From positions 1-64,000 of the forward strand of contig NZ_FTOV01000016.1 of the NCBI RefSeq assembly GCF_900156825.1: a stretch of DNA of 64,000 bases, written 5' to 3'. The stretch comes from Chryseobacterium gambrini. Its GTDB lineage: Bacteria > Bacteroidota > Bacteroidia > Flavobacteriales > Weeksellaceae. The position numbers and the translations under genes were made by a program. The stretch's first letter is position 1; each line of letters opens with the position of its first letter. Shown piece by piece: positions 45,839-53,977 of the stretch. The notes beneath the pieces are model-generated. The model saw nothing but the letters and a program-made list of their open reading frames with translations. It made no database searches and was not told the DNA's origin.

Positions 45839-47848
45839 ATGGCAGAAGAAAAAACAGGCATTGCTCCGTCGCATATCCCCACAGTAGGATCAGGAAAATA
45901 CCAGATTAAGACTGATCTTCAGAATAATCTCACCACAGTTCAGCAACAGGAGATTGTTTTTTATGTAGAAGGTTACAACGCCGCTATTCCTCAGAATGAA
46001 ATACTGGCAATGTATCCTCCGAATGAACATACAGGCGATTTTGCAGGAGCTTTTCCGCATGTACAGTTCAGGAGAAGTACTCTGCCTTGGGAATTTGACT
46101 GTCAATATAAAGGAAACAGAATTCCCTACATTTTTTTGGTTTTGCTGAAAGAAGAAGAACTGGCTTCCGGAGATTTTGAAATACTGGAAAGCGATACCAA
46201 CCATCTTAATGATTCATTGGAAGACATTGCGGAGCCAAAACCACTAAAAATTCTTAATCTTTTAAAAGGAAACCGTGAAATTTTTCCGTCTGTGGATTTT
46301 GTTTCGCAGCTCGCGCACGTAAGAGTTCAGGAACATGAAGAACTGAAAAAGCTGAATCTTCCTGAAGAAACTTCCATTGTGATCTCTCACAGAAGGGTAG
46401 AACCGGATACCAAATATAAAGTATTCGTCTGTTATTATTCTGCTGAAGTAAACAATCAGGAAAAAGAAAAATATCAGTTAAATAATTTCAGCGGAGCAAA
46501 TGAATATGAAAAGACAAAATCCTGCGTTGTTTTAGCAGAATGGTCTTTTGAAAGCATCAGTGCAGATCTTTATCAGATTAATATCAATAAGCTGAAAGAA
46601 CATCCTGATTTCAATACGTTTCAGAAAGGCTTAGCCGACTCGGAAGTTTTAACTTTGGAAGAATTGAAAAAAGCAGCCAATCCTGAACTTGCCTGGTTAA
46701 TATCCGAGAATGAAGCCTATTTAAAAGCACGTAAACAAGAATGGGAAAAACTGCCGGAACCAAAATCCGTCCGCGATTTTGAAGAAACTGAAAACGGGAA
46801 AAAAGAGCAGAATAATTACATCCTTGAATATTTAAGATACAACGGTAAAAACTTAAAAGGTTATCTGTATGAATTACAGCTTCAGCCTTTTAAAATGACT
46901 ATGAATGTGGAGCATGAAGCGGTAAGAAAATTAATTGATCTTGCAAAAATACCGCTTGAACATCAACTGAAAGCAGGAGGGAAAATCGTTTCATGGTATC
47001 AGGGACCTTTTACCAACTGGAATTATTCATTCGATCTTTATGGTTGGATACAGGAAAGAGGATGGACGGATGTTCCGGATCATCAGGATTATCTTAATCT
47101 TTTGAATGAAGATACGAAGATGTACGACATGACCTATTCTGCGGCATGGCAACTCGGAAGATTAATGATTATGAATGACAATAAGGTTCTTCAGGAATTG
47201 AAAAAATGGAAGAACGATCTGGAAATACATCATCTGCTAAAGGAACAAAACCAATACAGTTATCTGCCTAATTTAGTAACGCAGGCTCCTGCTGTTCCGG
47301 ATTTGTTGCTGAATTATATTACAGGATTAATACAGTTCAGAAATTTTCCTGTTTATTACCTTCTTCCTCATCCAGATCTGAGTACGGAGGAAAGCATTAA
47401 ATATTTTAAAATTGATAATTCGTGGATTACCGCTTTTTTATTCGGAATTTTCAGTGCGGGTCCTCAATTGCGCCTGACAGATTTTGAAGATTACATTATG
47501 CAGAATAACGTTCTGAAAAATGTATTTGATTATGATGCATCGTATTACGGAATTCTGCTGCATTCACAGACCATTAAAAACTGGCCGCATCTTGTGATTG
47601 AATTGAATAAAAGCACCGATTTTCATTACATAACAACAATTAATGATACTTTGCGTCTATATATAACCTATCGGAAGTTTTCTGATATTGATCTCTATCT
47701 TAAGCATGAAAACGCTCATTTCGGAAAAGAATATAACGCAGAAGAAAATCAGTTCATTGGTTTGAAAGATGGCGGCGTACAACTGGCAAATGAATATCTG
47801 TACAGGCAGCCCAAATTACGAATGCAACTTAATGTGAGTTCAGTGTAG
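45839..47848 (+). CDS. 669-aa protein ending the tail-like operon, unknown function
   Basis: Large protein starting 1 nt after the stop of the 914-aa gene. It has no signal peptide and no membrane segment. The C-terminal half contains blocks that look like a conserved family: FDLYGWIQERGW, TYSAAWQLGRLMIMND and YYLLPHPDLSTEESIKYF followed by DNSWITAFLFGIFSAG. I recall similar phrases (AAWQLGRLLAL, ESLRFFHVD..W) from uncharacterised proteins of many bacteria, but no name or function. The N-terminal half is beta-rich. It ends just before a hairpin. Not recognised with confidence. Confidence 0.6.
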   Translation: MAEEKTGIAPSHIPTVGSGKYQIKTDLQNNLTTVQQQEIVFYVEGYNAAIPQNEILAMYPPNEHTGDFAGAFPHVQFRRSTLPWEFDCQYKGNRIPYIFLVLLKEEELASGDFEILESDTNHLNDSLEDIAEPKPLKILNLLKGNREIFPSVDFVSQLAHVRVQEHEELKKLNLPEETSIVISHRRVEPDTKYKVFVCYYSAEVNNQEKEKYQLNNFSGANEYEKTKSCVVLAEWSFESISADLYQININKLKEHPDFNTFQKGLADSEVLTLEELKKAANPELAWLISENEAYLKARKQEWEKLPEPKSVRDFEETENGKKEQNNYILEYLRYNGKNLKGYLYELQLQPFKMTMNVEHEAVRKLIDLAKIPLEHQLKAGGKIVSWYQGPFTNWNYSFDLYGWIQERGWTDVPDHQDYLNLLNEDTKMYDMTYSAAWQLGRLMIMNDNKVLQELKKWKNDLEIHHLLKEQNQYSYLPNLVTQAPAVPDLLLNYITGLIQFRNFPVYYLLPHPDLSTEESIKYFKIDNSWITAFLFGIFSAGPQLRLTDFEDYIMQNNVLKNVFDYDASYYGILLHSQTIKNWPHLVIELNKSTDFHYITTINDTLRLYITYRKFSDIDLYLKHENAHFGKEYNAEENQFIGLKDGGVQLANEYLYRQPKLRMQLNVSSV

Positions 47849-47894
47849 GATTATAAACAGGAATGGGCATTCGTCAATTTTAATTAATAGAAGT

Positions 47895-47934
47895 AAACAG
47901 GCTTTAACCAAAATTAATGCTAAAGCCTGTTTTC
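47895..47934. terminator. Terminator between the tail-like operon and the convergent gene
   Basis: A perfect 12-bp stem (47895-47906 with 47921-47932) around a 14-nt loop, with a weak T tail in the plus direction. The arms AAACAGGCTTTA and TAAAGCCTGTTT are related to the palindromes at 19452-19536. It can serve both convergent genes. Confidence 0.75.
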
Positions 47935-47951
47935 AAAATACTGTTTTATTT

Positions 47952-48359
47952 TTAACTTCCTCTGTATGTGGAATATCCATAAGGCGAAAGCGTGATGGGA
48001 ACATGATAATGATTTTTATCCTTAATTTCAAACACGACCTCAACAAAAGGATAAAAGCTTTCGGTATGGTCTTTTTTGAAATAATCTTTCGTGTAGTAGG
48101 TTAATTTGAAAATGCCCAGATTTTCTTTTTCTGCCGGAAGAAAATCCGGAATTCTGCCATTTGTATCTGTACTTTTCTCATCCACAAAAGACCATGTTTT
48201 CGATTGCTCATTGTATTTTTCCAGCTTAATTTTAACTCCCGGAGCAGGAATTCCTTTTGAAACATCCAGAATGTGAGTGGATAGCTGAAAATTATTTTTC
48301 TGAGCAGAAGCTCCTATCGACAAAAGAGCGAAAAGAATGCTAAAAATTAATGATTTCAT
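47952..48359 (-). CDS. Exported 5-hydroxyisourate hydrolase (transthyretin-like)
   Basis: Transthyretin-like enzyme that opens the ring of 5-hydroxyisourate in urate breakdown. The C-terminal signature YRGS is exact, and FQLSTHILDVSKGIPAPGV near the N-terminus matches the LD-x-x-x-G-x-PA motif with its His. The ATG at 48359 gives 135 aa with a signal peptide (MKSLIFSILFALLSIGASAQ), so it is periplasmic; upstream codons to 48404 add an unlikely basic tail. Other urate genes (uricase, OHCU decarboxylase) are not next to it. The xanthine dehydrogenase-family enzymes at 27-35 kb could supply urate only if their substrate is a purine, which is unknown. Confidence 0.88.
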   Translation of the reverse strand: MKSLIFSILFALLSIGASAQKNNFQLSTHILDVSKGIPAPGVKIKLEKYNEQSKTWSFVDEKSTDTNGRIPDFLPAEKENLGIFKLTYYTKDYFKKDHTESFYPFVEVVFEIKDKNHYHVPITLSPYGYSTYRGS

Positions 48360-48391
48360 TTTTCTATATTTTAAATTACTTCGATGTCTTG

Positions 48392-48399
48392 CAAAGTTA
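48392..48399 (-). promoter_or_regulatory. Candidate -7 box of the hydroxyisourate hydrolase gene
   Basis: CAAAGTTA on the plus strand reads TAACTTTG on the minus strand, an exact TAnnTTTG match 33 nt before the ATG. No TTTG at the standard -33 spacing. Confidence 0.45.
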
Positions 48400-48414
48400 G
48401 ACACCCCAAAAATT

Positions 48415-48442
48415 AAAAACGTTGCTCTATGTCAACGTTTTT
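48415..48442 (-). terminator. Terminator of the Crp-type regulator gene
   Basis: AAAAACGTTG (48415-48424) pairs with CAACGTTTTT (48433-48442) around an 8-nt loop. Read on the minus strand it starts within the stop codon of the regulator gene and ends in a T run. Confidence 0.7.
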
Positions 48443-49010
48443 ACAGTTTCGATTTTATTCTGCTTAATGTGGAAGGCGATATTCCCAGATAAGAAGCAAC
48501 CATCCTGTTCGATACCCGAAGCAAAAGCTGCGGCTGATATTCGATCAGCCATTTTACTCTTTCCAAAGCATCAAAACCCTGAAATCCATAAATCCTCTTT
48601 TGGGCAATGATGAATCCGAGTTCCAGAATTTCGGTATAGATTTTGGCAAATTCGGGTACATTTTCTACGAGAAGATAAAAATCTTTCCTCGAAATGCGGA
48701 GCAGCTCCGATTTTTCAATGGTCTGAAGATATTCCTGTGCCGGTTTCTGGTCGATAAAACTGGGCAAAGCGGTTGCAAAATTTCCTTCAAAAGCAAAATA
48801 TCTTGAACTGTCTGTTCCGTCTTTGGTGGTGGTAAACAGACGGATGCATCCTTTATTGATGAAGTAATACCATTTGCATACCTCATCATATTGGAGAAGT
48901 ATTTCGTTTCGTTTTGTGTTCACCGGCTGAAAACAGGAAGTAATGATCTCTATTTTTTCAGAAGAGATTTCGCCTTTACTCCGGATAAATTTTTCAAGAA
49001 CTGAATACAT
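48441..49010 (-). CDS. Crp/Fnr-family transcriptional regulator
   Basis: Cytoplasmic regulator of 189 aa. Residues 10-130 form a cyclic-nucleotide-binding-like beta-barrel (EILLQYDEVCKWYYFINKGC, FAFEGNFATALPSFI). The C-terminal HTH is short and of the Bacteroidota type (MVASYLGISPSTLSRIKSKL). No Cys cluster of FNR proteins is visible. It is convergent with nothing and stands upstream of a hydrolase gene on the same strand but separated by a terminator. The next gene (49313) is divergent and may share the intergenic control region. Confidence 0.88.
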   Translation of the reverse strand: MYSVLEKFIRSKGEISSEKIEIITSCFQPVNTKRNEILLQYDEVCKWYYFINKGCIRLFTTTKDGTDSSRYFAFEGNFATALPSFIDQKPAQEYLQTIEKSELLRISRKDFYLLVENVPEFAKIYTEILELGFIIAQKRIYGFQGFDALERVKWLIEYQPQLLLRVSNRMVASYLGISPSTLSRIKSKL

Positions 49011-49281
49011 GAAATATGATGTTTACGATGTCAATCTGATCGAAGAACGTTCAAACTAAATTTTAATTAAATCTACCAAAAAAAGTCTGCTTGCATATAC
49101 ACTTTTCGAACTGATGTCAAAAATTAAGCCCAAAATAAAACAAAATGTATAACTTCAAAATGGGAGTGTTATTTTTCTTTTTTTTTCGTAAAAGTTCAGC
49201 TAGGCTAAAACAGATTCAACTCAAATCTTCACAGAGTTTAAAATTCATACTTTTTTGTTGGCAGAATTTCTCCGCTTGATG
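49011..49281. other. Divergent intergenic region
   Basis: About 270 nt between the Crp-type regulator (minus) and the TspO-like gene (plus). I see no coding sequence. The sequence is AT-rich with no strong hairpin; the plus-strand promoter sits at its right end. Confidence 0.4.
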
Positions 49282-49289
49282 TAAATTTG
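49282..49289 (+). promoter_or_regulatory. Candidate -7 box of the TspO-like gene
   Basis: TAAATTTG fits TAnnTTTG. A GTTG at 49257-49260 is 21 nt upstream and could serve as a weak -33 element; a TTTG stands at 49254-49257. The ATG is 23 nt downstream. Confidence 0.55.
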
Positions 49290-49312
49290 ATTAATTTAAC
49301 TGAAAGTAAATT

Positions 49313-50077
49313 ATGGCAAAGCTATTTCAGATTTTAAATGCAGTTGCTTTGGTGGCAACTATTGTGGTAAACTATCTTTCCAACACCGGAATTTTTAATA
49401 ATGAAACGATGGCTACCATTTCAGCCAGATATCAGAACCTGTTCACTCCTGCAGGATATGCTTTTTCCATTTGGGGACTGATTTACCTCGGACTTTTGGG
49501 CTTTTTAATATATTACGGCCCGTTTACGAAAAATACCGATACCAAAGAAAAAACTATTTTAAATGTCGGTTGGTGGTTTACCGTTTCCTGCGTGGCAAAC
49601 AGCCTTTGGATATTTACGTGGTTGTATGAATATACTTTTCTTACGATTCCAATTATGGTGGTTTTATTCATATCTCTGCTTAAGATTATAGGAAATAACC
49701 GTAGCATTTTAGTATCTAAAGATCTTAAAACAGCAATTTTCCTTCGTCTGCCTTTTTATATTTATTCGGGCTGGATTTCTGTAGCTTTAATTGCCGATAT
49801 AGCAGCTTATCTTAAAAAAATACAGTGGTCCGGCTTTGGAATTTCAGAAACTGTGTGGACGGTGATCATGTTTGCCGTTGCAGCCATTATTCATTTGTAT
49901 ATGGTTTGGAAACAGAAGATGGGAGCTTTTGCTTTGGTGGCAGTCTGGGCATTAATTGCAATTGCGGTAGCCAATCAGCATTCCAACCAGACCGTTTATA
50001 TTGCGGCAATCATCACAGCGATCGTTATTTTTGTGAATGTCTTTTTTCAGATGTTTAAAAAGAGAACTGCACTGTGA
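49313..50077 (+). CDS. TspO/MBR-like integral membrane protein
   Basis: Membrane protein of 254 aa with about seven hydrophobic segments. FTPAGYAFSIWGLIYLGLLG and NSLWIFTWLY resemble the TspO/MBR core (FxPP-W, W-x-x-Y, NxxW), though with changed spacing. A related group of Bacteroidota proteins is usually labelled tryptophan-rich sensory protein. Ligand and function are unknown. It is divergent from the Crp-type gene and 172 nt upstream of the flavin reductase-like gene. Confidence 0.65.
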   Translation: MAKLFQILNAVALVATIVVNYLSNTGIFNNETMATISARYQNLFTPAGYAFSIWGLIYLGLLGFLIYYGPFTKNTDTKEKTILNVGWWFTVSCVANSLWIFTWLYEYTFLTIPIMVVLFISLLKIIGNNRSILVSKDLKTAIFLRLPFYIYSGWISVALIADIAAYLKKIQWSGFGISETVWTVIMFAVAAIIHLYMVWKQKMGAFALVAVWALIAIAVANQHSNQTVYIAAIITAIVIFVNVFFQMFKKRTAL

Positions 50078-50249
50078 CAATGAATCATTGTCTGTAAAAT
50101 TTATGCTTTAAAATTGACAATGTAATTGACAGGCTTTCTCATACAGTTTTGTAAGCGTAATAACATTTTCTCCAAAAATCATTCAACATCAGCAGAATTA
50201 AATTCTGTTTTAAATACATTTTAATTAAAAATTTAAATCCCAATACTTA

Positions 50250-50864
50250 ATGTTAATTCATTTTACCAATCAGCAGATAGCCGAAACAGAAGAAAGGAAA
50301 AGAACGGCACTTGTTAATTCTTTGAGTGGCTTTAAAAGTCTTAATTTAATTGGAACCGTAAATAAAGATGGGCAAGCCAATCTTGCTGTCTTTAATTCTG
50401 TAATGCACATCGGCGCGAATCCTCCTTTAATGGGATTTATTTCCCGACCGGATTCCGTTGAAAGACATACGCTGGAAAATATACAACAGACAGGTTATTA
50501 TACCATTAACCATGTGAATAAAGAAATTTTTGAAAAAGCACACCAGACATCGGCACGATACAAGCGCGAACAGTCAGAATTTGATGCTTCTGGACTAACT
50601 GCTGAATACAAAAATAATTTTTCAGCACCTTTTGTTCAGGAGTCGAGCATACAGATCGGGTTAATCCTGAAAGAAATTGTTTCTGTAAAAAGCAACGGTA
50701 CGCATTTAATTGTCGGCGAAATTACAGACTTATATTTCCCTGAAGAAATCTGGGATGAAACAGGAATCTTGGATATTGAAAAGGCAGGAACAGTTGCCGG
50801 TTCTTCTCTCGACGGCTATCACACTACTCAATTACTTAAAAGAATGAAATACGCGAAACCTTAG
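50250..50864 (+). CDS. Flavin reductase-like FMN-binding protein
   Basis: Protein of 204 aa of the split-barrel flavin reductase family (DIM6/NTAB). The core shows VNSLSGFKSLNLIGTVNKDG, NLAVFNSVMHIGANPPLMGF and RHTLENIQQTGYYTINHV, positions that bind FMN. No signal peptide. The family reduces flavin or uses it as cofactor in small oxidoreductases; the substrate is not indicated by context. Confidence 0.85.
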   Translation: MLIHFTNQQIAETEERKRTALVNSLSGFKSLNLIGTVNKDGQANLAVFNSVMHIGANPPLMGFISRPDSVERHTLENIQQTGYYTINHVNKEIFEKAHQTSARYKREQSEFDASGLTAEYKNNFSAPFVQESSIQIGLILKEIVSVKSNGTHLIVGEITDLYFPEEIWDETGILDIEKAGTVAGSSLDGYHTTQLLKRMKYAKP

Positions 50865-50901
50865 TGAGATTATTTCGTACATAATATAAAAAACGTTTAA
50901 A

Positions 50902-51180
50902 ATGGCAAGAATATATCAGACTGCATCGTCAGGAGAAGCGCAGGTAAGGGTTGCAGTCGTAAACAGCAGAGATGAGGCAGATTTATTAGTTCACAGGGTT
51001 TCCTCATGGGGAGTGGCTCATGGTGATGCACTTTGGTATATCACGCGTAACAAACAGGATGCTACTTGTGTTATTTCTTTCGTTTCTGTAGGAATGGTAC
51101 AAGTTAAAATATGCTTTATAGACACATATGGTGAGGCTGGATGGCAGAAAGAAAGTCGGTATAAAAATAGATTTGGCTGA
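50902..51180 (+). CDS. DUF6150-like small protein
   Basis: Protein of 92 aa built of short beta-strands that repeat the pattern (S/D)xxEADLLVxxV / QDATCVISFV / MVQVKICFI with Ala and Asp at the turns, ending in YGEAGWQKESRYKNRF. From memory this is the DUF6150 family of small repeat proteins, of unknown function. Its stop lies just before the hairpin at 51186-51213. Confidence 0.7.
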   Translation: MARIYQTASSGEAQVRVAVVNSRDEADLLVHRVSSWGVAHGDALWYITRNKQDATCVISFVSVGMVQVKICFIDTYGEAGWQKESRYKNRFG

Positions 51181-51213
51181 AAAAAAGACGTACATGATTT
51201 ACCATGTACGTCT
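51181..51213 (-). terminator. Terminator of the minus-strand mannan surface-protein operon
   Basis: A perfect 11-bp stem (51186-51196 with 51203-51213). The T run (A51181-A51186) is on the minus strand, so it ends the susC-susD-lipoprotein transcript about 80 nt after its last stop. It also lies directly behind the plus-strand gene. Confidence 0.8.
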
Positions 51214-51291
51214 AAGAGAATAAAACTATATAAAAAAAATATCTTTAGTATTGTGTGCTGTATTTGTATATGGGATGACTGAATGCTTTTT

Positions 51292-52353
51292 TTAATAGTA
51301 GTAACCAATATCATCCATATATATTGTATTGGTATTGCCTGTGTTATTATTGAATACAATATTCATTGTAGAAGGCGCGGAAGTTAATCCGAAAGACGAC
51401 CAAGGTATTTCAACATATTGATATTCTGTTCCTACGCTTATAGAAGGAGTAGTTCCCCAACTGTAATTTAAGATAAGACGTAATCCATTGTTTATTGCAG
51501 AGGTAGATTTTATATAAAACCGAATTCCTTTTGCAGCGGAAGGAATAGAAGGACTGTTATCGATCTGGAATGCAGACCATGCTTTTACATCCCATTTTAT
51601 TGCTTTTTCTCCCTGTTTAATGTTTGCAGGATCTGTGCTGTATGCCGTATCATAAGTATCTCCTGCCCATGTAGCATTAGAAATACCGCCAGAGAAGGTA
51701 TCATCATAAATTGAAGTGCCTATTTGAGACGAGTACGTAACAGTTCCCGATAAAGTAGTTACAGACACTTTTTTACCCTGAGATCCTGCGGGAAGCGTGG
51801 CAACAATATGGGTAAGATCGTAAGAAACAATAGCTGCATCCGTATTGCCTACTTTTACTGTCGGGTTAACGAAATAGTTCCCTTTAAGAGTAATATTGGT
51901 TCCGTCGGCAGCGTTGATGCTTTGGAATCCGTTAAAAATCGGAGATGGAGGAGCAATGACAAAATCATACTCAACAGTTCCGGTTGCGGTCACTAATTTT
52001 AATTTATTACTTCCGTTAACATAAGGTGTATTGATATTGATGGTAATAATGATCGCATTGTCTGTAACCAGATTAGGATTAAAGGTAGACTCATAATCAT
52101 TAAAATAGATATGTCTGAGACTGGCAAAACCGGAACCTTTAATAACATAAGTATTAGACGGATAACCGATATGGGTGCTTACCAAAGGATCTACAGGCTT
52201 GTTGTTGGCATCTACCGATGCAGAAACCAGTTCGATAACAGGAGTCGTCCCCTTCATATCATCATCCTCGTTGTTACAGGACTGTGAAGAAAGCAAACCG
52301 ATGATAGGAATGAGCCATGCCAATAATTTCGTATAAAATATTTTATTTTTCAT
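51292..52353 (-). CDS. TIG-domain glycan-binding surface lipoprotein (SusE-like position)
   Basis: Lipoprotein of 353 aa: hydrophobic leader with lipobox and Cys26 (GLLSSQSC), followed by an acidic NNEDDD stretch typical of surface-exported Bacteroidota lipoproteins. Two IPT/TIG-like Ig domains follow (about 60-135 and 140-215; IKGSGFASLRHIYFND, LKGNYFVNPTVKVG). The C-terminal 130 residues look like a carbohydrate-binding module (KAIKWDVKAWSAFQI, AKGIRFYIKST, EIPWSSFGLTS). It is encoded 12 nt after susD and should bind mannan at the cell surface. This is the place usually held by SusE/SusF-type proteins. Confidence 0.8.
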   Translation of the reverse strand: MKNKIFYTKLLAWLIPIIGLLSSQSCNNEDDDMKGTTPVIELVSASVDANNKPVDPLVSTHIGYPSNTYVIKGSGFASLRHIYFNDYESTFNPNLVTDNAIIITININTPYVNGSNKLKLVTATGTVEYDFVIAPPSPIFNGFQSINAADGTNITLKGNYFVNPTVKVGNTDAAIVSYDLTHIVATLPAGSQGKKVSVTTLSGTVTYSSQIGTSIYDDTFSGGISNATWAGDTYDTAYSTDPANIKQGEKAIKWDVKAWSAFQIDNSPSIPSAAKGIRFYIKSTSAINNGLRLILNYSWGTTPSISVGTEYQYVEIPWSSFGLTSAPSTMNIVFNNNTGNTNTIYMDDIGYYY

Positions 52354-52365
52354 TTTCTGTAAATT

Positions 52366-53967
52366 TTAAAATTGATAATGTACCGGGCTATCCAAAAGCT
52401 TCGGATTTTTAGCCACATCATTTGCAGGATAAGGCAGGGTGAAGCTGCTGGAAGAAGGTGTAAAATATTCAGCAGTATACATATTTCCACGGTTCTGAGC
52501 AGACATGATGGCGATGGCTTTACTGCGGTCGATTCTTCCGAGATCAAACCAATAATCGCCTTCGAAAGCAAGCTCTCTTCTTCGTTCTTTAAACAAATCA
52601 TCAAAAGTGAAAGAAGTAACATTCGACAGACCTGCTCTGTTTCTTACAGCATTATAAACCTTTAAGGCATTGCCGTCTGAAGTAGAACTTCCACCTGCTA
52701 AAATCGCTTCGGCATCAATCAGCAGAAGCTCTGCAAATCTCATAATGTACGTATTGTTGTTCATCATTGCCCAACTGTCTACAGGACCTGTGGAATTTCC
52801 ATTTACAATTCCGATGCAATATTTTTTAATGGCTGCACCTGCACCTTGACCTCCGATCTGGTCTGCTGGCGGAACAGTGAAACCAGTCTGAAAATTCTGT
52901 CCGTTTTTAACTTTTATATCCGTATACGTATATCCGGGAAACATGATGGTATTGGCTTTTCTTATATCATTCGTATCATATAACGTTAAAATATCCTGAG
53001 AAGGCGCAAAAACACCGCCGTAAGACGCATTGGAGGTAGAATACGTTCCGTTGCTGATCCCAAATTGTGTGTTGCAGTTATTGGCAGATCCATAATTAAT
53101 ATCGCCTTTCCACTGCAATGCGAATATAGATTCTTCATTATTGTTATTAGGATAAGTGAACAGATCTCCGAAAGATTTACTGGTAAGAGAATACTGCGAT
53201 GTTCCTCCTAATAATTTGAATTCTCCACTGTTAATCACCTCTTCAGCAAGTTGTCTTGCCATTGTATAATTTTTATTGTACAAATATACTTTTGCAAGAA
53301 AAGCTTTCGCAGAACCTTTAGAAACCTTCGCATTCGAAGAATAGTCTCCGCCTCTTATTTTTGCAGGCAGTAATTCTATCGCTTTGGAATAGTCTCTCCG
53401 GATCAGCTCATATACATCTTCTGTAAAATTAGTGTTTACTTTAGGATTGGCAGCAACAGCTTCATTATCAATAATTATAGGAACAGGTCCCCATAATCTC
53501 ACTAAATAAAAGTAAGCAGTGGCACGCATAAAGTAAGCTTCTCCCAAAGCCTGATTGATCACCGCCTGAGAAACTCCCGCACCGGCTCTTTTCTGTAAAT
53601 TATTGATGAGATTATTAGCTTGTGCTACATTCGCCCACAACGACTGCCATCCATTGAACATTTCCGCATCGGAAGAGTTGATGGAAAAATTACGCATGGC
53701 ATTCACATCCGAGGAATTCGTGTACATATTTCCCGAACCTACTTCCGAAATGGCGTAGAAAAACTTATTATTGAACTGAAACCATGTTTTGTAGTACATT
53801 CCGTCTGTTGCTCCCTGTACCTGTTCGTTGTTCTGATAATAATTCTCCAGACTGATGGAATCCTCGGAAGGACGGTCTGTAAATTCTCTGCTGCAAGAAG
53901 ACAGAAGGCCAAGCCCCAAAAATGAAACGGCTAAACCTGTATGTTTAAAATATTGTAAAGCTTTCAT
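52366..53967 (-). CDS. SusD/RagB-family nutrient-binding lipoprotein
   Basis: SusD-type lipoprotein of 533 aa that closes the SusC pore and binds oligosaccharide. The lipobox Cys25 lies in LGLLSSCSREF. Helical TPR-like elements are visible (NQALGEAYFMRATAYFYLVR, SAKAFLAKVYLYNKNY). The C-terminal family block reads FKERRRELAFEGDYWFDLGR. It is 10 nt downstream of susC and forms the usual pair. The mannanases beyond the regulator point to a beta-mannan ligand. Confidence 0.93.
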   Translation of the reverse strand: MKALQYFKHTGLAVSFLGLGLLSSCSREFTDRPSEDSISLENYYQNNEQVQGATDGMYYKTWFQFNNKFFYAISEVGSGNMYTNSSDVNAMRNFSINSSDAEMFNGWQSLWANVAQANNLINNLQKRAGAGVSQAVINQALGEAYFMRATAYFYLVRLWGPVPIIIDNEAVAANPKVNTNFTEDVYELIRRDYSKAIELLPAKIRGGDYSSNAKVSKGSAKAFLAKVYLYNKNYTMARQLAEEVINSGEFKLLGGTSQYSLTSKSFGDLFTYPNNNNEESIFALQWKGDINYGSANNCNTQFGISNGTYSTSNASYGGVFAPSQDILTLYDTNDIRKANTIMFPGYTYTDIKVKNGQNFQTGFTVPPADQIGGQGAGAAIKKYCIGIVNGNSTGPVDSWAMMNNNTYIMRFAELLLIDAEAILAGGSSTSDGNALKVYNAVRNRAGLSNVTSFTFDDLFKERRRELAFEGDYWFDLGRIDRSKAIAIMSAQNRGNMYTAEYFTPSSSSFTLPYPANDVAKNPKLLDSPVHYQF

Positions 53968-53977
53968 AAATAATTAA

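Noticed and set aside
35830..47848. Prophage or contractile injection system
   Set aside because: Only the collar domain recalls phages. No capsid, portal, terminase, sheath, tube, baseplate spike or AAA ATPase gene is present, and no attachment sites or integrase were seen.
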